Source: Flagellimonas maritima
GTDB taxonomy: Bacteria; Bacteroidota; Bacteroidia; Flavobacteriales; Flavobacteriaceae
Direction: 5' to 3'
DNA length: 64,000 nt
Assembly: GCF_003269425.1 (NCBI RefSeq)
Contig: NZ_CP030104.1
Span: 1,793,501-1,857,500 of the forward strand
Positions 26,897 to 35,629 of the stretch are shown one piece after another (the first letter of the stretch is position 1; each line of letters starts with the position of its first letter). The position numbers and the translations under genes are program-made. Under the pieces are notes generated by a model. That model was not told where the DNA came from and ran no database searches. It saw nothing but the letters and a program-made list of their open reading frames with translations.

Positions 26897-27649
26897 ATGC
26901 TAAAGATTAAGGATTTACACGCAAGCATAGAAGACAAGAAAATTTTGAACGGTATCAACCTTGAAGTAAACTCAGGCGAGGTTCACGCTATTATGGGCCC
27001 AAACGGTTCTGGAAAAAGCACCTTGGCATCCGTAATTGCAGGAAAAGAGGAATTTGAAATAAAAAAGGGCAGTATAGCTCTAAATGGCGAAGATTTGGAA
27101 GAACTGGACCCAGAAGAAAGAGCGCATAAAGGAATATTTCTATCATTTCAATACCCTATTGAAATTCCAGGAGTATCCGTGACCAACTTTATGAAGACAG
27201 CTATAAACGCCTCAAGAAAAGCAAGGGGACTTGAAGATATGCCGGCCAATCAAATGCTGAAATTGATTCGGGAGAAATCTGAAATGTTGGAGATTGACCG
27301 TAAGTTTTTATCGCGATCTCTTAATGAGGGGTTTTCGGGCGGTGAGAAAAAACGGAACGAAATTTTTCAAATGGCAATGTTGGAGCCAAAACTTGCCATT
27401 TTGGACGAGACCGATTCGGGTCTGGATATTGATGCCCTTAGAATTGTCGCCAACGGTGTTAACAAGCTTAGGGGAAAGGATAATGCGATAATCGTAATTA
27501 CACACTACCAAAGGTTGCTGGAATATATTGTTCCCGATTTTGTGCATGTGCTACACGAAGGAAGGATTGTAAAGTCGGGTACCAAAGAGCTAGCTTTGGA
27601 ACTGGAAGAGAAAGGTTACGATTGGATCAAACAAGAAGCAACGGTATAA
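26897..27649 (+). CDS. sufC: Suf system ATPase SufC
   Basis: ABC-type ATPase that drives conformational change in SufBC2D. Walker A IMGPNGSGKSTLAS (around residue 34), Q-loop SFQYPIEIPGV, signature EGFSGGEKKRNEI, Walker B LAILDETDSGLD and the H-loop VITHYQRLL are all visible. 250 residues is normal. It starts 17 bases after the MBL lipoprotein. Confidence 0.96.
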   Translation: MLKIKDLHASIEDKKILNGINLEVNSGEVHAIMGPNGSGKSTLASVIAGKEEFEIKKGSIALNGEDLEELDPEERAHKGIFLSFQYPIEIPGVSVTNFMKTAINASRKARGLEDMPANQMLKLIREKSEMLEIDRKFLSRSLNEGFSGGEKKRNEIFQMAMLEPKLAILDETDSGLDIDALRIVANGVNKLRGKDNAIIVITHYQRLLEYIVPDFVHVLHEGRIVKSGTKELALELEEKGYDWIKQEATV

Positions 27650-27652
27650 TTA

Positions 27653-27715
27653 CAGTAAGCAGTAGCAGAAAGCACTGATAAGCTGCCAACTGTGACTGAT
27701 AACTGCCAACTGAAA
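27653..27715. repeat. Nine-unit heptamer array between sufC and sufD
   Basis: CAGTAAG, CAGTAGC, AGAAAGC, ACTGATA, AGCTGCC, AACTGTG, ACTGATA, ACTGCCA and ACTGAAA fill 63 bases in strict 7-base register. This is almost the whole gap between the sufC stop and the sufD start at 27720. Confidence 0.7.
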
Positions 27716-27719
27716 TATA

Positions 27720-29036
27720 ATGGATTTAAAGGATAAATTACTTTCTTCGTTTTTGGCTTTTGAAAACAATGTGGATTTAGATCACCCAGTCCATGATGTA
27801 CGCTCAGAAGCAATAAAGAATTTTGAGGCAAAGGGCTTTCCCTCTAAAAAAGAAGAAGCTTGGAAATATACTTCTCTGAATAATATTCAAAAAGTGGATT
27901 TCAGTATTTTTCCCAAACAGGAAAATACGCTGGAATATAAAGATATCAAACAATATTTCCTTCATGAGATAGATACCTATAAAATTGTTTTTATCGATGG
28001 TGTATACAGTTCCTATCTATCTGAGACCACCCATGATGGTGTTGATGTATGTCTGATGAGTGCTGCACTCACCAAACCGCAATACAAACAGGTTATAGAT
28101 GTCTACTTCAACAAAGTGGCTTCAAAAGATGAATCCTTGACAACCTTGAATACTGCCTTTAGTAAAGAAGGGGCTTACATTTATATTCCAAAGAACAAGG
28201 TCCCAAAAAAGCCTATTCAAATATTGCATCTGGCAACAGGTACCGAAGCGGCATTAATGTTGCAGCCAAGGAATTTGGTCATTGTAGAGGAAAATGCCGA
28301 AGTACAGATTATAGAGCGTCATCAAAGCTTAACGGGCAACGAAGTTCTGACTAACTCCGTTACCGAAATCTTCGCCGCTAAAGACGCTAACGTAGACTAT
28401 TATAAAGTTCAGAACGATGTGAATACAGCATCCCTGATCGACAATACATACATTTCCCAAAAAGATAAAAGCATCGTTCGTGTCCATACATTCTCCTTTG
28501 GCGGAAAATTGACGCGTAACAACTTGAACTTCTATCAAAATGGAGAATATATGGACTCTGTGTTAAAAGGAGTTACTATTCTAGGGGAAAAACAACATGT
28601 GGATCACCATACTTTGGTACACCATGCACAACCCAATTGCGAAAGCCATCAAGATTATAAAGGAATTTTTGGTGAAAAATCCACGGGAGTTTTTAATGGA
28701 AAAATCATCGTTGATAAAATTGCCCAAAAAACCAATGCATTCCAGCAGAACAATAATATATTGATAAGCGACAAAGCAACTATAAATACAAAGCCCCAAT
28801 TGGAAATCTTTGCAGATGACGTAAAATGCTCCCATGGATGCACCATTGGTCAACTGGATGAGGATGCCTTATTTTATCTTCAATCTAGAGGAATTCCAAA
28901 AAAAGAAGCAACAGCGTTATTGATGTATGCATTTGCAAATAATGTATTGGAAAGCGTACGTATTCCGGAATTAAAGACTCGAATCAACAAACTGATTGCA
29001 AAAAAGCTCGGTGTTCGTGTAGGTTTCGAGTTATAG
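27720..29036 (+). CDS. sufD: Fe-S cluster assembly subunit SufD
   Basis: Partner of SufB in the SufBC2D scaffold, needed for iron entry. The 438-residue protein has the N-terminal helical region (GFPSKKEEAWKYTSLNNIQ) and a beta-helix core ending QLEIFADDVKCSHGCTIGQL, DEDALFYLQSRGIPKKEATA, then LLMYAFANNVLE. The conserved HxC segment CSHGCTIG is present. Intact. Confidence 0.95.
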   Translation: MDLKDKLLSSFLAFENNVDLDHPVHDVRSEAIKNFEAKGFPSKKEEAWKYTSLNNIQKVDFSIFPKQENTLEYKDIKQYFLHEIDTYKIVFIDGVYSSYLSETTHDGVDVCLMSAALTKPQYKQVIDVYFNKVASKDESLTTLNTAFSKEGAYIYIPKNKVPKKPIQILHLATGTEAALMLQPRNLVIVEENAEVQIIERHQSLTGNEVLTNSVTEIFAAKDANVDYYKVQNDVNTASLIDNTYISQKDKSIVRVHTFSFGGKLTRNNLNFYQNGEYMDSVLKGVTILGEKQHVDHHTLVHHAQPNCESHQDYKGIFGEKSTGVFNGKIIVDKIAQKTNAFQQNNNILISDKATINTKPQLEIFADDVKCSHGCTIGQLDEDALFYLQSRGIPKKEATALLMYAFANNVLESVRIPELKTRINKLIAKKLGVRVGFEL

Positions 29037-29100
29037 ATTGTTCCAATAGTTTTTATGATTACCTAGATTTTCATTTCATTTTAAAAAAGCTAATGCAATC

Positions 29101-30327
29101 ATGACAGAAACAAGCTTTGATGTCAAAACAATTCGACGAGACTTCCCAATCCTCAATAGAGAGGTCAACGGAAAACCTTTGGTATATCTTGACAATGCTG
29201 CTACTTCCCAAACCCCCCAACAGGTCATTGATGTTATTGTAGATTACTATCAAAACTATAACGCCAACATCCATAGAGGTGTACATAGTCTATCACAAGA
29301 AGCTACTGATGCCTACGAAGCTGCTAGAATAAAAATCCAAAAGCACTTCAACATTGCCAAATCCCATGAAGTGATTTTTACTTCGGGAACCACCCACGGT
29401 ATCAATTTGGTTGCAAATGGATTTAGCTCGTTTATAAAGGAAGGCGACGAGATATTGGTTTCTGCGATGGAACATCATTCCAATATTGTGCCTTGGCAAA
29501 TGTTGGCCGAACGCACAGGGGCGGTTTTGAAAGTTATTCCAATGAACCAAAATGGAGAGTTGGTCATGGAAGAGTTTTACGCACTGCTTTCCAACAAAAC
29601 AAAACTTGTTTTTTGCAATCATATTTCCAATGCCTTGGGAACCATCAACCCCATTGAAGAAATCATACATGCCGCTCACAATATTGGAGCAGCGGTATTG
29701 GTTGACGGGGCACAGGCCGCACCACATATAAAAGCGGATCTACAAGCTTTAAATGTGGATTTTTATACGATTTCTGCCCACAAGGTTTGTGGCCCAACAG
29801 GTGTGGGAATGCTTTATGGAAAGGAAGAATGGCTCAAAAAATTACCTCCATACCAAGGTGGTGGCGAGATGATTGCCGAGGTAACTTTTGAAAAGACCAC
29901 ATATGCAGACCTGCCCCATAAATTTGAAGCGGGCACACCAAATATTTGTGGAGGTATTGGTTTTGGTGCTGCTTTGGATTATATGAACCGGATAGGTTTT
30001 GAAAACATTGCAAGCTATGAGGATGAACTGCTTCAATATGCTACGGAACAATTGTTGGCTATTGAAGGATTAAAAATTTACGGAACGGCTAAAAATAAAA
30101 CTTCCGTTATATCTTTCAATATACAAGACATTCATCCGTACGATATAGGAACCATTCTGGACAAACTTGGTATAGCTGTCCGTACAGGACACCACTGCGC
30201 CCAACCCATTATGGATTTTTATCAAATTCCGGGAACAGTTAGGGCAAGTTTCTGTTTTTACAATACCAAAGAAGAGGTCGATATTTTGGTGAAAGGTGTT
30301 GAAAGAGCCAAGAACATGTTGCTTTAA
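29101..30327 (+). CDS. sufS: Cysteine desulfurase SufS
   Basis: PLP enzyme taking sulfur from cysteine as a persulfide and leaving alanine. The 408-residue protein shows VYLDNAATSQTPQQVID, RGVHSLSQEATDAYE, TSGTTHGINLV, ILVSAMEHHSNIVPW, the PLP lysine in TISAHKVCGPTGVGMLYG, and the catalytic cysteine in VRTGHHCAQPIM. It is a group II (SufS-type) enzyme. It lies upstream of its partner sufE. Confidence 0.96.
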   Translation: MTETSFDVKTIRRDFPILNREVNGKPLVYLDNAATSQTPQQVIDVIVDYYQNYNANIHRGVHSLSQEATDAYEAARIKIQKHFNIAKSHEVIFTSGTTHGINLVANGFSSFIKEGDEILVSAMEHHSNIVPWQMLAERTGAVLKVIPMNQNGELVMEEFYALLSNKTKLVFCNHISNALGTINPIEEIIHAAHNIGAAVLVDGAQAAPHIKADLQALNVDFYTISAHKVCGPTGVGMLYGKEEWLKKLPPYQGGGEMIAEVTFEKTTYADLPHKFEAGTPNICGGIGFGAALDYMNRIGFENIASYEDELLQYATEQLLAIEGLKIYGTAKNKTSVISFNIQDIHPYDIGTILDKLGIAVRTGHHCAQPIMDFYQIPGTVRASFCFYNTKEEVDILVKGVERAKNMLL

Positions 30328-30400
30328 GCCAGTCCGTTATCTTTATCTTAAAGGCTTGATTGGCAACCGTCCTAATCGTATTTTTGAATAAAATTGATAC

Positions 30401-30823
30401 ATGACCATAGAAAAGATACAGGATGAGATTGTAGATGAGTTTTCCATGTTCGATGATTGGATGCAACGTTACGAATATATGATCGAACTGGGAAAATCAC
30501 TTCCATTGATAGACGAGCAATATAAAACTGATGATAATATTATAAAAGGATGTCAGAGCAAGGTATGGGTACACGCAGAACTAGATGGTGATAAGTTGGT
30601 TTTTACAGCTGATAGCGATGCAATTATCACCAAAGGAATCATTGCAATTTTGATTCGGGCCTTTAGCAATCAAAAACCACACGAAATTATTGATGCAAGC
30701 ACGGGTTTTATAGATGAGATAGGTCTCAAAGAACATTTATCTCCGACAAGGGCCAACGGCTTGGTAAGTATGGTAAAACAGTTGAAACTTTATGCTGTGG
30801 CTTACCAAACACAGCTTAATTAA
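30401..30823 (+). CDS. sufE: Sulfur acceptor protein SufE
   Basis: Accepts persulfide sulfur from SufS and passes it to SufB. The 140-residue protein starts with the helical DEIVDEFSMFDDWMQRYEYM and has the acceptor cysteine in NIIKGCQSKVWV (about residue 51), plus IITKGIIAILIRAFS and LSPTRANGLVSMVKQLK. All family features are present. Confidence 0.94.
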   Translation: MTIEKIQDEIVDEFSMFDDWMQRYEYMIELGKSLPLIDEQYKTDDNIIKGCQSKVWVHAELDGDKLVFTADSDAIITKGIIAILIRAFSNQKPHEIIDASTGFIDEIGLKEHLSPTRANGLVSMVKQLKLYAVAYQTQLN

Positions 30824-30847
30824 AGTAAGGTCAATAAAATAGAACGC

Positions 30848-30920
30848 GTCAACTCGAGCGCAGTCGAGAGGGCATTAAAACTTTGAATTTCAATATGGTC
30901 TCGACTGCGCTCGACCTGAC
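30848..30920. repeat. REP-like palindrome doublet in inverted orientation
   Basis: CTCGAGCGCAGTCGAG at 30853-30868 and CTCGACTGCGCTCGA at 30900-30914 are inverted copies of one unit. Together GTC...GAC forms a cruciform-like structure of about 70 bases in the sufE to sufT gap. The paired layout resembles BIME-type REP doublets. Confidence 0.8.
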
Positions 30921-30973
30921 ATAAATGATATATTTTAAAATTTGTGCAGGACTGATTTTAATCTAGAAGGAAA

Positions 30974-31306
30974 ATGAGCGAAGAAATAACTGCAATAGAT
31001 ACCGCAGAATTAGGAGAAAAAATAGTTAGGGTTCTAAAAACGATTTATGACCCTGAAATCCCTGTTGACATCTATGAGCTGGGTTTAATTTACGATGTTT
31101 TTATAAACGAAGATTATGACGCAAAAATATTGATGACACTCACCTCTCCAAACTGCCCTGTTGCTGAAACACTTCCTGTAGAGGTAGAGGAAAAAGTGAA
31201 GTCTTTGGATGCTCTAAAAGATGTTGAAGTGGAAATCACCTTTGATCCGCCATGGACACAAGAATTGATGAGTGAAGAAGCAAAATTGGAATTGGGGCTT
31301 TTATAA
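30974..31306 (+). CDS. sufT: SufT-like MIP18/DUF59 protein
   Basis: Fe-S maturation helper of the MIP18 (DUF59) family. The 110-residue protein has the hallmark LKTIYDPEIPVDIYELGLIY and MTLTSPNCPVAETLPVEVE with the conserved Cys, then VEITFDPPWTQELMSEEAK. It resembles SufT associated with suf operons. Exact client proteins unknown. Downstream of the REP-like doublet, likely still within the suf transcript. Confidence 0.85.
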   Translation: MSEEITAIDTAELGEKIVRVLKTIYDPEIPVDIYELGLIYDVFINEDYDAKILMTLTSPNCPVAETLPVEVEEKVKSLDALKDVEVEITFDPPWTQELMSEEAKLELGLL

Positions 31307-31344
31307 AATAGATGTTAGACACTGGTATTGAGTATTTAGAAAAT

Positions 31345-31372
31345 CTCAATACTCAAATCTCAATACTCAAAT
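31345..31372. repeat. Two perfect 14-mers (four heptamers) before DUF2480
   Basis: CTCAATACTCAAAT is repeated twice head to tail; each 14-mer is itself two related heptamers (CTCAATA, CTCAAAT). An inverted relative (GAGTATTTAGA) at 31330-31340 can pair with the first copy, giving a hairpin just before the start codon at 31376. Confidence 0.75.
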
Positions 31373-31375
31373 CTT

Positions 31376-31879
31376 ATGTCCGAAATCATAAACAGAGTAG
31401 CACAAAGCAATCTGATTACTTTCAATCTTGAAGATTTATACCCAAATGGTAGGCGTGTCTTACTAGATATAAAGGACTGGCTGCACGAAGGTTTTATCCT
31501 AAGGGAAAAGGAGTTTAGAAAATTTCTTGAAGGAGTTGATTGGAGTTTCTACCAAGACAATTATGTAGCCTTAACCTGCTCTACGGACGCAATAGTACCA
31601 GGTTGGGCATTTATGCTGGTTACATCCAAACTAGCTCCTTTTGCTAAAAAAGTTGTTGTTGGCAACTTGGCAGATTTAGAAACGGCATTGTACCAAACCA
31701 TTTTAGATAATTCTGATATTTCAGAATTTAAGGACAAATCAGTAATTATAAAAGGGTGCTCCAACAAACCAGTGCCTGAAAATGCGTACATTATGGCTGT
31801 ATGTAAATTACAACAAGTGGCCAAGAGCGTAATGTATGGTGAAGCCTGTTCTTCAGTTCCTTTGTTTAAGAAGAAATAA
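31376..31879 (+). CDS. DUF2480 family protein
   Basis: A 167-residue cytosolic protein of the Bacteroidota-specific DUF2480 family, which regularly follows suf genes. Features: FNLEDLYPNGRRVLLDIKDW near the start, TCSTDAIVPGWAFMLVTSKL in the middle, and IIKGCSNKPVPENAYIMAV near the end. Two cysteines in CSTDA and KGCSN are conserved-looking. Function unknown; operon position hints at a role in Fe-S maturation. Confidence 0.85.
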   Translation: MSEIINRVAQSNLITFNLEDLYPNGRRVLLDIKDWLHEGFILREKEFRKFLEGVDWSFYQDNYVALTCSTDAIVPGWAFMLVTSKLAPFAKKVVVGNLADLETALYQTILDNSDISEFKDKSVIIKGCSNKPVPENAYIMAVCKLQQVAKSVMYGEACSSVPLFKKK

Positions 31880-31906
31880 TTATAGCTACTTAAATGTGAC
31901 ATTTCT

Positions 31907-31914
31907 TATTTTTG
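31907..31914 (+). promoter_or_regulatory. Candidate -7 element for the DUF3078 gene
   Basis: TATTTTTG matches TAnnTTTG 28 bases before the start of the DUF3078 gene. No clear -33 TTTG is seen. Confidence 0.3.
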
Positions 31915-31941
31915 GGTTCTAAACATTAAACTCCATACGCT

Positions 31942-32874
31942 ATGAAAAAACTACTTTTTACAGTGGCGGCATTCTTTTTTATTGTTGCTGCCCAATCTCA
32001 AACAGCAGAAGAATTAAAATCCCAGATTGCTCCAAAGAAAGATTCCATTGCAGCCATTCAAGCACGTGTAAGTGCTCTACAAGCCAAACTTGATGCTCTG
32101 CCAGGTTGGAAAGTAGGTGCCTTTGGAACCATAGGGGGGAGCATCTCTGAATTCAACAATTGGTTCGCCCAAGGTATTCCCAATAACTCATCTGGCAATA
32201 TAGGTTTTACTGTAAATGCATACGCCAATCTGAAAGAGGAAAAATTCTTTTGGAGAAACGCGGTCAATGTAAATCTGGCATGGGTGAAACTGGACGATAA
32301 AGATGACCCTACTGATGATGATAGCTTTAGAGAGGCAACGGATGTTTTCAATATTTCATCTTTATATGGAAGAAAACTAAACGAGAAATTCGCTTTATCA
32401 GGTTTAGTTGAATACCGTACTACCCTTTTAAGCAACTTGAACGATCCTGGTTATTTGGACGTAGGGATAGGAGCCACGTGGACCCCAATCGAAGATTTGG
32501 TGGTGGTGATCCATCCACTTAACTATAATTTTGTATTTAGTGACGAGGATGCCATTTTCGAATCTTCGGCAGGTGCCAAAATTGTTGCAGACTATACTAA
32601 AAAGCTAGGAGCCATAAATTTTAAGAGCAATCTATCAATGTTTCAAAGCTATGAAGATGGTGATTTAAGCAATTGGACTTGGACCAATTCTTTTGCATAT
32701 ACATTTTGGAAAGCAGTAGGCGTAGGATTTGATTTTGGATTACGGAACAATAGGCAAGAAACCCTTAATTATATCGTAAACCTTGCTCCAACCCCTAATC
32801 CTGATGCAACTTTTGATACTATTGATAATGAATTACAAACATATTGGACGCTGGGTTTAAGCTATGCCTTTTAA
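31942..32874 (+). CDS. DUF3078 outer-membrane-type protein
   Basis: A 310-residue exported protein: signal peptide KKLLFTVAAFFFIVAAQSQ, a short charged coiled-coil-like segment (ELKSQIAPKKDSIAAIQARV), then alternating amphipathic strands. It ends in an aromatic LQTYWTLGLSYAF, the usual C-terminal signature of outer-membrane beta-barrels. KVGAFGTIGGSISEFNNWFA is the DUF3078 opening. Function unknown. A terminator follows directly. Confidence 0.8.
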   Translation: MKKLLFTVAAFFFIVAAQSQTAEELKSQIAPKKDSIAAIQARVSALQAKLDALPGWKVGAFGTIGGSISEFNNWFAQGIPNNSSGNIGFTVNAYANLKEEKFFWRNAVNVNLAWVKLDDKDDPTDDDSFREATDVFNISSLYGRKLNEKFALSGLVEYRTTLLSNLNDPGYLDVGIGATWTPIEDLVVVIHPLNYNFVFSDEDAIFESSAGAKIVADYTKKLGAINFKSNLSMFQSYEDGDLSNWTWTNSFAYTFWKAVGVGFDFGLRNNRQETLNYIVNLAPTPNPDATFDTIDNELQTYWTLGLSYAF

Positions 32875-33218
32875 AAAAGCGCTATAAAAAAGCCGTTCTC
32901 ACTGAACGGCTTTTTTTATGGGGTTATCTGATATCTTAAGTGAATTTTTTAAAAACCAAAAGCTTTAAGTAGGTTAAGTTTATGAAAGACTTGGTTTGTA
33001 ACACTAACACTTAAACACAATGTAAAACTAGCTTTTATGGAGATTGTTCTTAAACTTTTGTTGTGAACGATCAAAAAACTGTGGTAGAAAATGTTAACGC
33101 GTGTATTTCATCGGTCTACACGTACTGATAGTCTAAAACATGCCTTTTACTTTGTGGCAAACCAATCAAAAGCGGTGGTTGAAATAGAAGCTCTGTACAT
33201 AGTAAAACCAAACAATAT
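32875..33218. other. 344-base gap with terminator and one doubtful small ORF
   Basis: Apart from the terminator at 32886-32917 and a possible 43-codon ORF at 33091-33222, I see no recognisable gene, RNA or repeat here. Confidence 0.6.
32886..32917 (+). terminator. Rho-independent terminator after suf/DUF3078 genes
   Basis: AAAAAGCCGTTC-TCACT-GAACGGCTTTTTTT: a 12-base-pair stem with a T-run. It starts 11 bases after the DUF3078 stop codon and ends the suf region transcript. Confidence 0.92.
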
Positions 33219-33222
33219 TTAA
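33091..33222 (+). CDS. Possible 43-residue protein
   Basis: ATG at 33091 opens a 43-codon frame ending in TAA that overlaps the last bases of the opposing hflX. The product (LTRVFHRSTRTDSLKHAFYF onward) has a protein-like composition, with DSLKHAFYFVANQSKAVVEI. No family is recognised and no ribosome site is obvious. It may be noise. Confidence 0.3.
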   Translation: MLTRVFHRSTRTDSLKHAFYFVANQSKAVVEIEALYIVKPNNI

Positions 33223-34433
33223 AATTCATCCAAATGCTCTGGATATAAAAAATTATTATAGGGAAAACGGGTTACATGTATATCACGGACCTCATCGTAC
33301 ACACGTTTTCTAAATTCATCAAGGTTTTCCTTATTCAGTGCCGAAATGAAAAGTGCCCTGTCCCCCATTTTATTGTACCATGTTTTTTTCCAATCCTCTA
33401 TTGTAAAATGTGCTTTGGTTCGCTGTGTAATCAAATCATCTTCATCAATGGTTTCAGCCTTATATAGGTCGATTTTATTAAAGACCATGATGGTTTTTTT
33501 ATCGGCACTTTTAATTTCATCCAATATTTGATTGACCGAGGCGATATGCTCTTCAAAATTAGGATGGGAGATATCAACAACGTGTAATAAAAGGTCAGCC
33601 TCGCGAACTTCATCCAAAGTACTTTTAAAACTTTCTACCAACTGGGTTGGCAATTTTCTGATGAAACCAACGGTATCACTTAACAAAAAGGGCAGATTGC
33701 CAATTACGACCTTTCTGACCGTGGTATCCAATGTAGCAAACAATTTATTTTCGGCAAAAACATCACTTTTACTTATCACGTTCATTAAAGTGGACTTGCC
33801 AACATTGGTGTAACCTACCAAAGCTACTCTGACCAAAGCTCCTCGATTTCCTCTTTGGGTCTCCATTTGCCTATCTATTTTAGCAAGCTTCTTTTTCAAT
33901 AAGGAAATTCTGTCACGAACAATACGCCTATCCGTTTCAATTTCGGTTTCACCTGGGCCACGCATCCCAATACCACCTCGTTGACGTTCCAAGTGTGTCC
34001 AAAGCCCTGTTAATCTTGGCAGAAGATACTCGTATTGAGCCAGCTCCACTTGCGTTCTAGCATAGCTCGTTTGGGCGCGCTGGGCAAAAATATCCAATAT
34101 AAGACTTGTTCTGTCCAGGATTTTACAACGGAGAATTTTTTCAATATTGTTCTGTTGGGCAGGTGAGAGTTCATCATCAAAAATTACCGAACCTATTTCA
34201 TTTTGCTTTACATACTGCTCAACTTCTTCCATTTTGCCACTGCCAATGTAAGTTTTGGGATTAGGGATGTCCACACGTTGTATGAACCTCTTGGTAACTT
34301 CACCCCCTGCAGTAAATGTCAAAAATTCCAGCTCGTCCAAGTATTCTTTGACCTTTTTTTCATCTTGGCTTTTATTGATAACACCAATAAGTATCGCCTT
34401 TTCATAATCTATATTCTTTTTTTCTAGCATCAA
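33219..34433 (-). CDS. hflX: Ribosome-associated GTPase HflX
   Basis: GTPase that splits stalled 70S ribosomes under stress. N-terminal HflX domain (GGEVTKRFIQRVDIPNPKTY, IGSGKMEEV) is followed by the long helical hinge with ERQRGGIGMRGPGETEIETD. The G domain has G1 GYTNVGKSTLMN, G3 DTVGFIRKLP and G4 NKID, then a C-terminal extension. 404 residues, normal. Starts MMLEKK; the second Met (34430) is equally possible. Divergent from the EEP nuclease with only 31 bases between; TAGATTTG on the minus strand (34455-34448) is a candidate -7 element. Confidence 0.94.
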   Translation of the reverse strand: MMLEKKNIDYEKAILIGVINKSQDEKKVKEYLDELEFLTFTAGGEVTKRFIQRVDIPNPKTYIGSGKMEEVEQYVKQNEIGSVIFDDELSPAQQNNIEKILRCKILDRTSLILDIFAQRAQTSYARTQVELAQYEYLLPRLTGLWTHLERQRGGIGMRGPGETEIETDRRIVRDRISLLKKKLAKIDRQMETQRGNRGALVRVALVGYTNVGKSTLMNVISKSDVFAENKLFATLDTTVRKVVIGNLPFLLSDTVGFIRKLPTQLVESFKSTLDEVREADLLLHVVDISHPNFEEHIASVNQILDEIKSADKKTIMVFNKIDLYKAETIDEDDLITQRTKAHFTIEDWKKTWYNKMGDRALFISALNKENLDEFRKRVYDEVRDIHVTRFPYNNFLYPEHLDEF

Positions 34434-34464
34434 AATGAATTAATGTACAAATCTAAACAATGTT

Positions 34465-35472
34465 TTGAAAGCCTTTTTTGTACTTTGGATTTTATTATTA
34501 CGAAAGTTTCCTAAGCCTCCTTTTAAATTGAGAAGCAAAAAAAATCTGTTTGCTATTGCATTCTATAATCTCGAAAATTTTTTTGACACTAAAAATGACC
34601 TTCATGTTTTGGATGATGACTTTACCCCCAATGGATCTAAAAAATGGGATGATGATAAATACAAAAAAAAGGTAAAGAAGCTTGCAAAAACAATTTCGTG
34701 TATTGGATATGAAGAAAGTGGGATGCCCCCTGTTCTGGTAGGGATTGCAGAAGTGGAAAATAAAAACGCCATTAATGCACTTGTTAATTCTAAAGGATTA
34801 AAAAAACATAATTACGCTTTCGTTCATTTTGATTCACCCGATGAAAGGGGTATAGACACCGCGCTACTTTATCATAAGCAGCATTTTAAAGTATTGAATG
34901 CAGAAACCATTCCTCTAATAATAAAGAATATTAATGGGGACCGCGATTTTACTAGGGACATTCTTTATGTACATGGAAAATTGCACAAAGAAGAAATTCA
35001 TGTATTTGTCAATCACTGGCCGTCCCGTAGAGATGGACAGAACGTAACAAGTTATAAAAGGGTAAAAGCGGCCGCAACTGTACTTCAAAAGATAAATAGT
35101 TTAAAAAATGAAAATTTGAACTGTGTTATAATGGGAGACTTCAATGATGATCCCAATTCCGAAAGTATAAAAACACTAATGGCTACGGGAAACTTTATAA
35201 ACCCATTACAAAAGTTATTTTCTCCCAATACCGGAAGTGCCAACTATAGGGGAAAATGGAATCTCTTTGACCAAATTTTAATATCGCACAGTTTTTTAAA
35301 CCATGAAAAAGAAACGCATTCTTTTATGAAAACAGATATTTTTACTCCAAAGTTTCTTAGGGAATGGAAAAAGAAATATAAAGGTTTTCCTTTTAGAACG
35401 TTTGTAGGAAAGAAGTATTTAGGAGGCTACAGCGACCACTTTCCAGTTTATATTATATTGAAACAAAATTAA
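34465..35472 (+). CDS. Endonuclease/exonuclease/phosphatase (EEP) family protein
   Basis: DNase I-like metal-dependent phosphodiesterase fold of 335 residues. Motifs in order: FYNLENFFDTKND (metal-binding Asn region), VGIAEVENKNAI (catalytic Glu), DERGIDTALLYH, VFVNHWPSRRDG, IMGDFNDDPNSES (Asp/Asn) and GGYSDHFPVYI (catalytic Asp-His). A short hydrophobic N-terminus (KAFFVLWILLL) could be a membrane anchor or weak signal. The only in-frame start before the domain is TTG at 34465; the next ATG falls after the first motifs. Substrate, nucleic acid or phospholipid, is unknown. Confidence 0.82.
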   Translation: MKAFFVLWILLLRKFPKPPFKLRSKKNLFAIAFYNLENFFDTKNDLHVLDDDFTPNGSKKWDDDKYKKKVKKLAKTISCIGYEESGMPPVLVGIAEVENKNAINALVNSKGLKKHNYAFVHFDSPDERGIDTALLYHKQHFKVLNAETIPLIIKNINGDRDFTRDILYVHGKLHKEEIHVFVNHWPSRRDGQNVTSYKRVKAAATVLQKINSLKNENLNCVIMGDFNDDPNSESIKTLMATGNFINPLQKLFSPNTGSANYRGKWNLFDQILISHSFLNHEKETHSFMKTDIFTPKFLREWKKKYKGFPFRTFVGKKYLGGYSDHFPVYIILKQN

Positions 35473-35542
35473 ATTTGTAAGAAAAAACTTCATTTGACCA
35501 CAAAAAAATATAGTTTCACAACAACTTCTTTTCATGAAGTGT

Positions 35543-35556
35543 GCATTTCATCGAAA
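35543..35556. promoter_or_regulatory. Shared 14-base motif, copy 2
   Basis: GCATTTCATCGAAA, identical to 18939-18952, lies about 45 bases ahead of the protease promoter element. ATCGATAAA follows at 35571-35579. Confidence 0.35.
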
Positions 35557-35594
35557 TAATAAGTGTTTTTATCGATAAAGTTTCAAATCAATAT

Positions 35595-35602
35595 TATGTT
35601 TG
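35595..35602 (+). promoter_or_regulatory. Candidate -7 element of the protease gene
   Basis: TATGTTTG matches TAnnTTTG, 28 bases before the ATG at 35630. A weak TTTTTA sits about 23 bases further upstream. Confidence 0.4.
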
Positions 35603-35629
35603 TAGTCCAAATCTTACTAGACCTACAAA

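Noticed and set aside
29293..29727. 144-codon minus-strand frame inside sufS
   Set aside because: Pure antisense shadow of a well-conserved gene; Cys/His-rich composition without a family.
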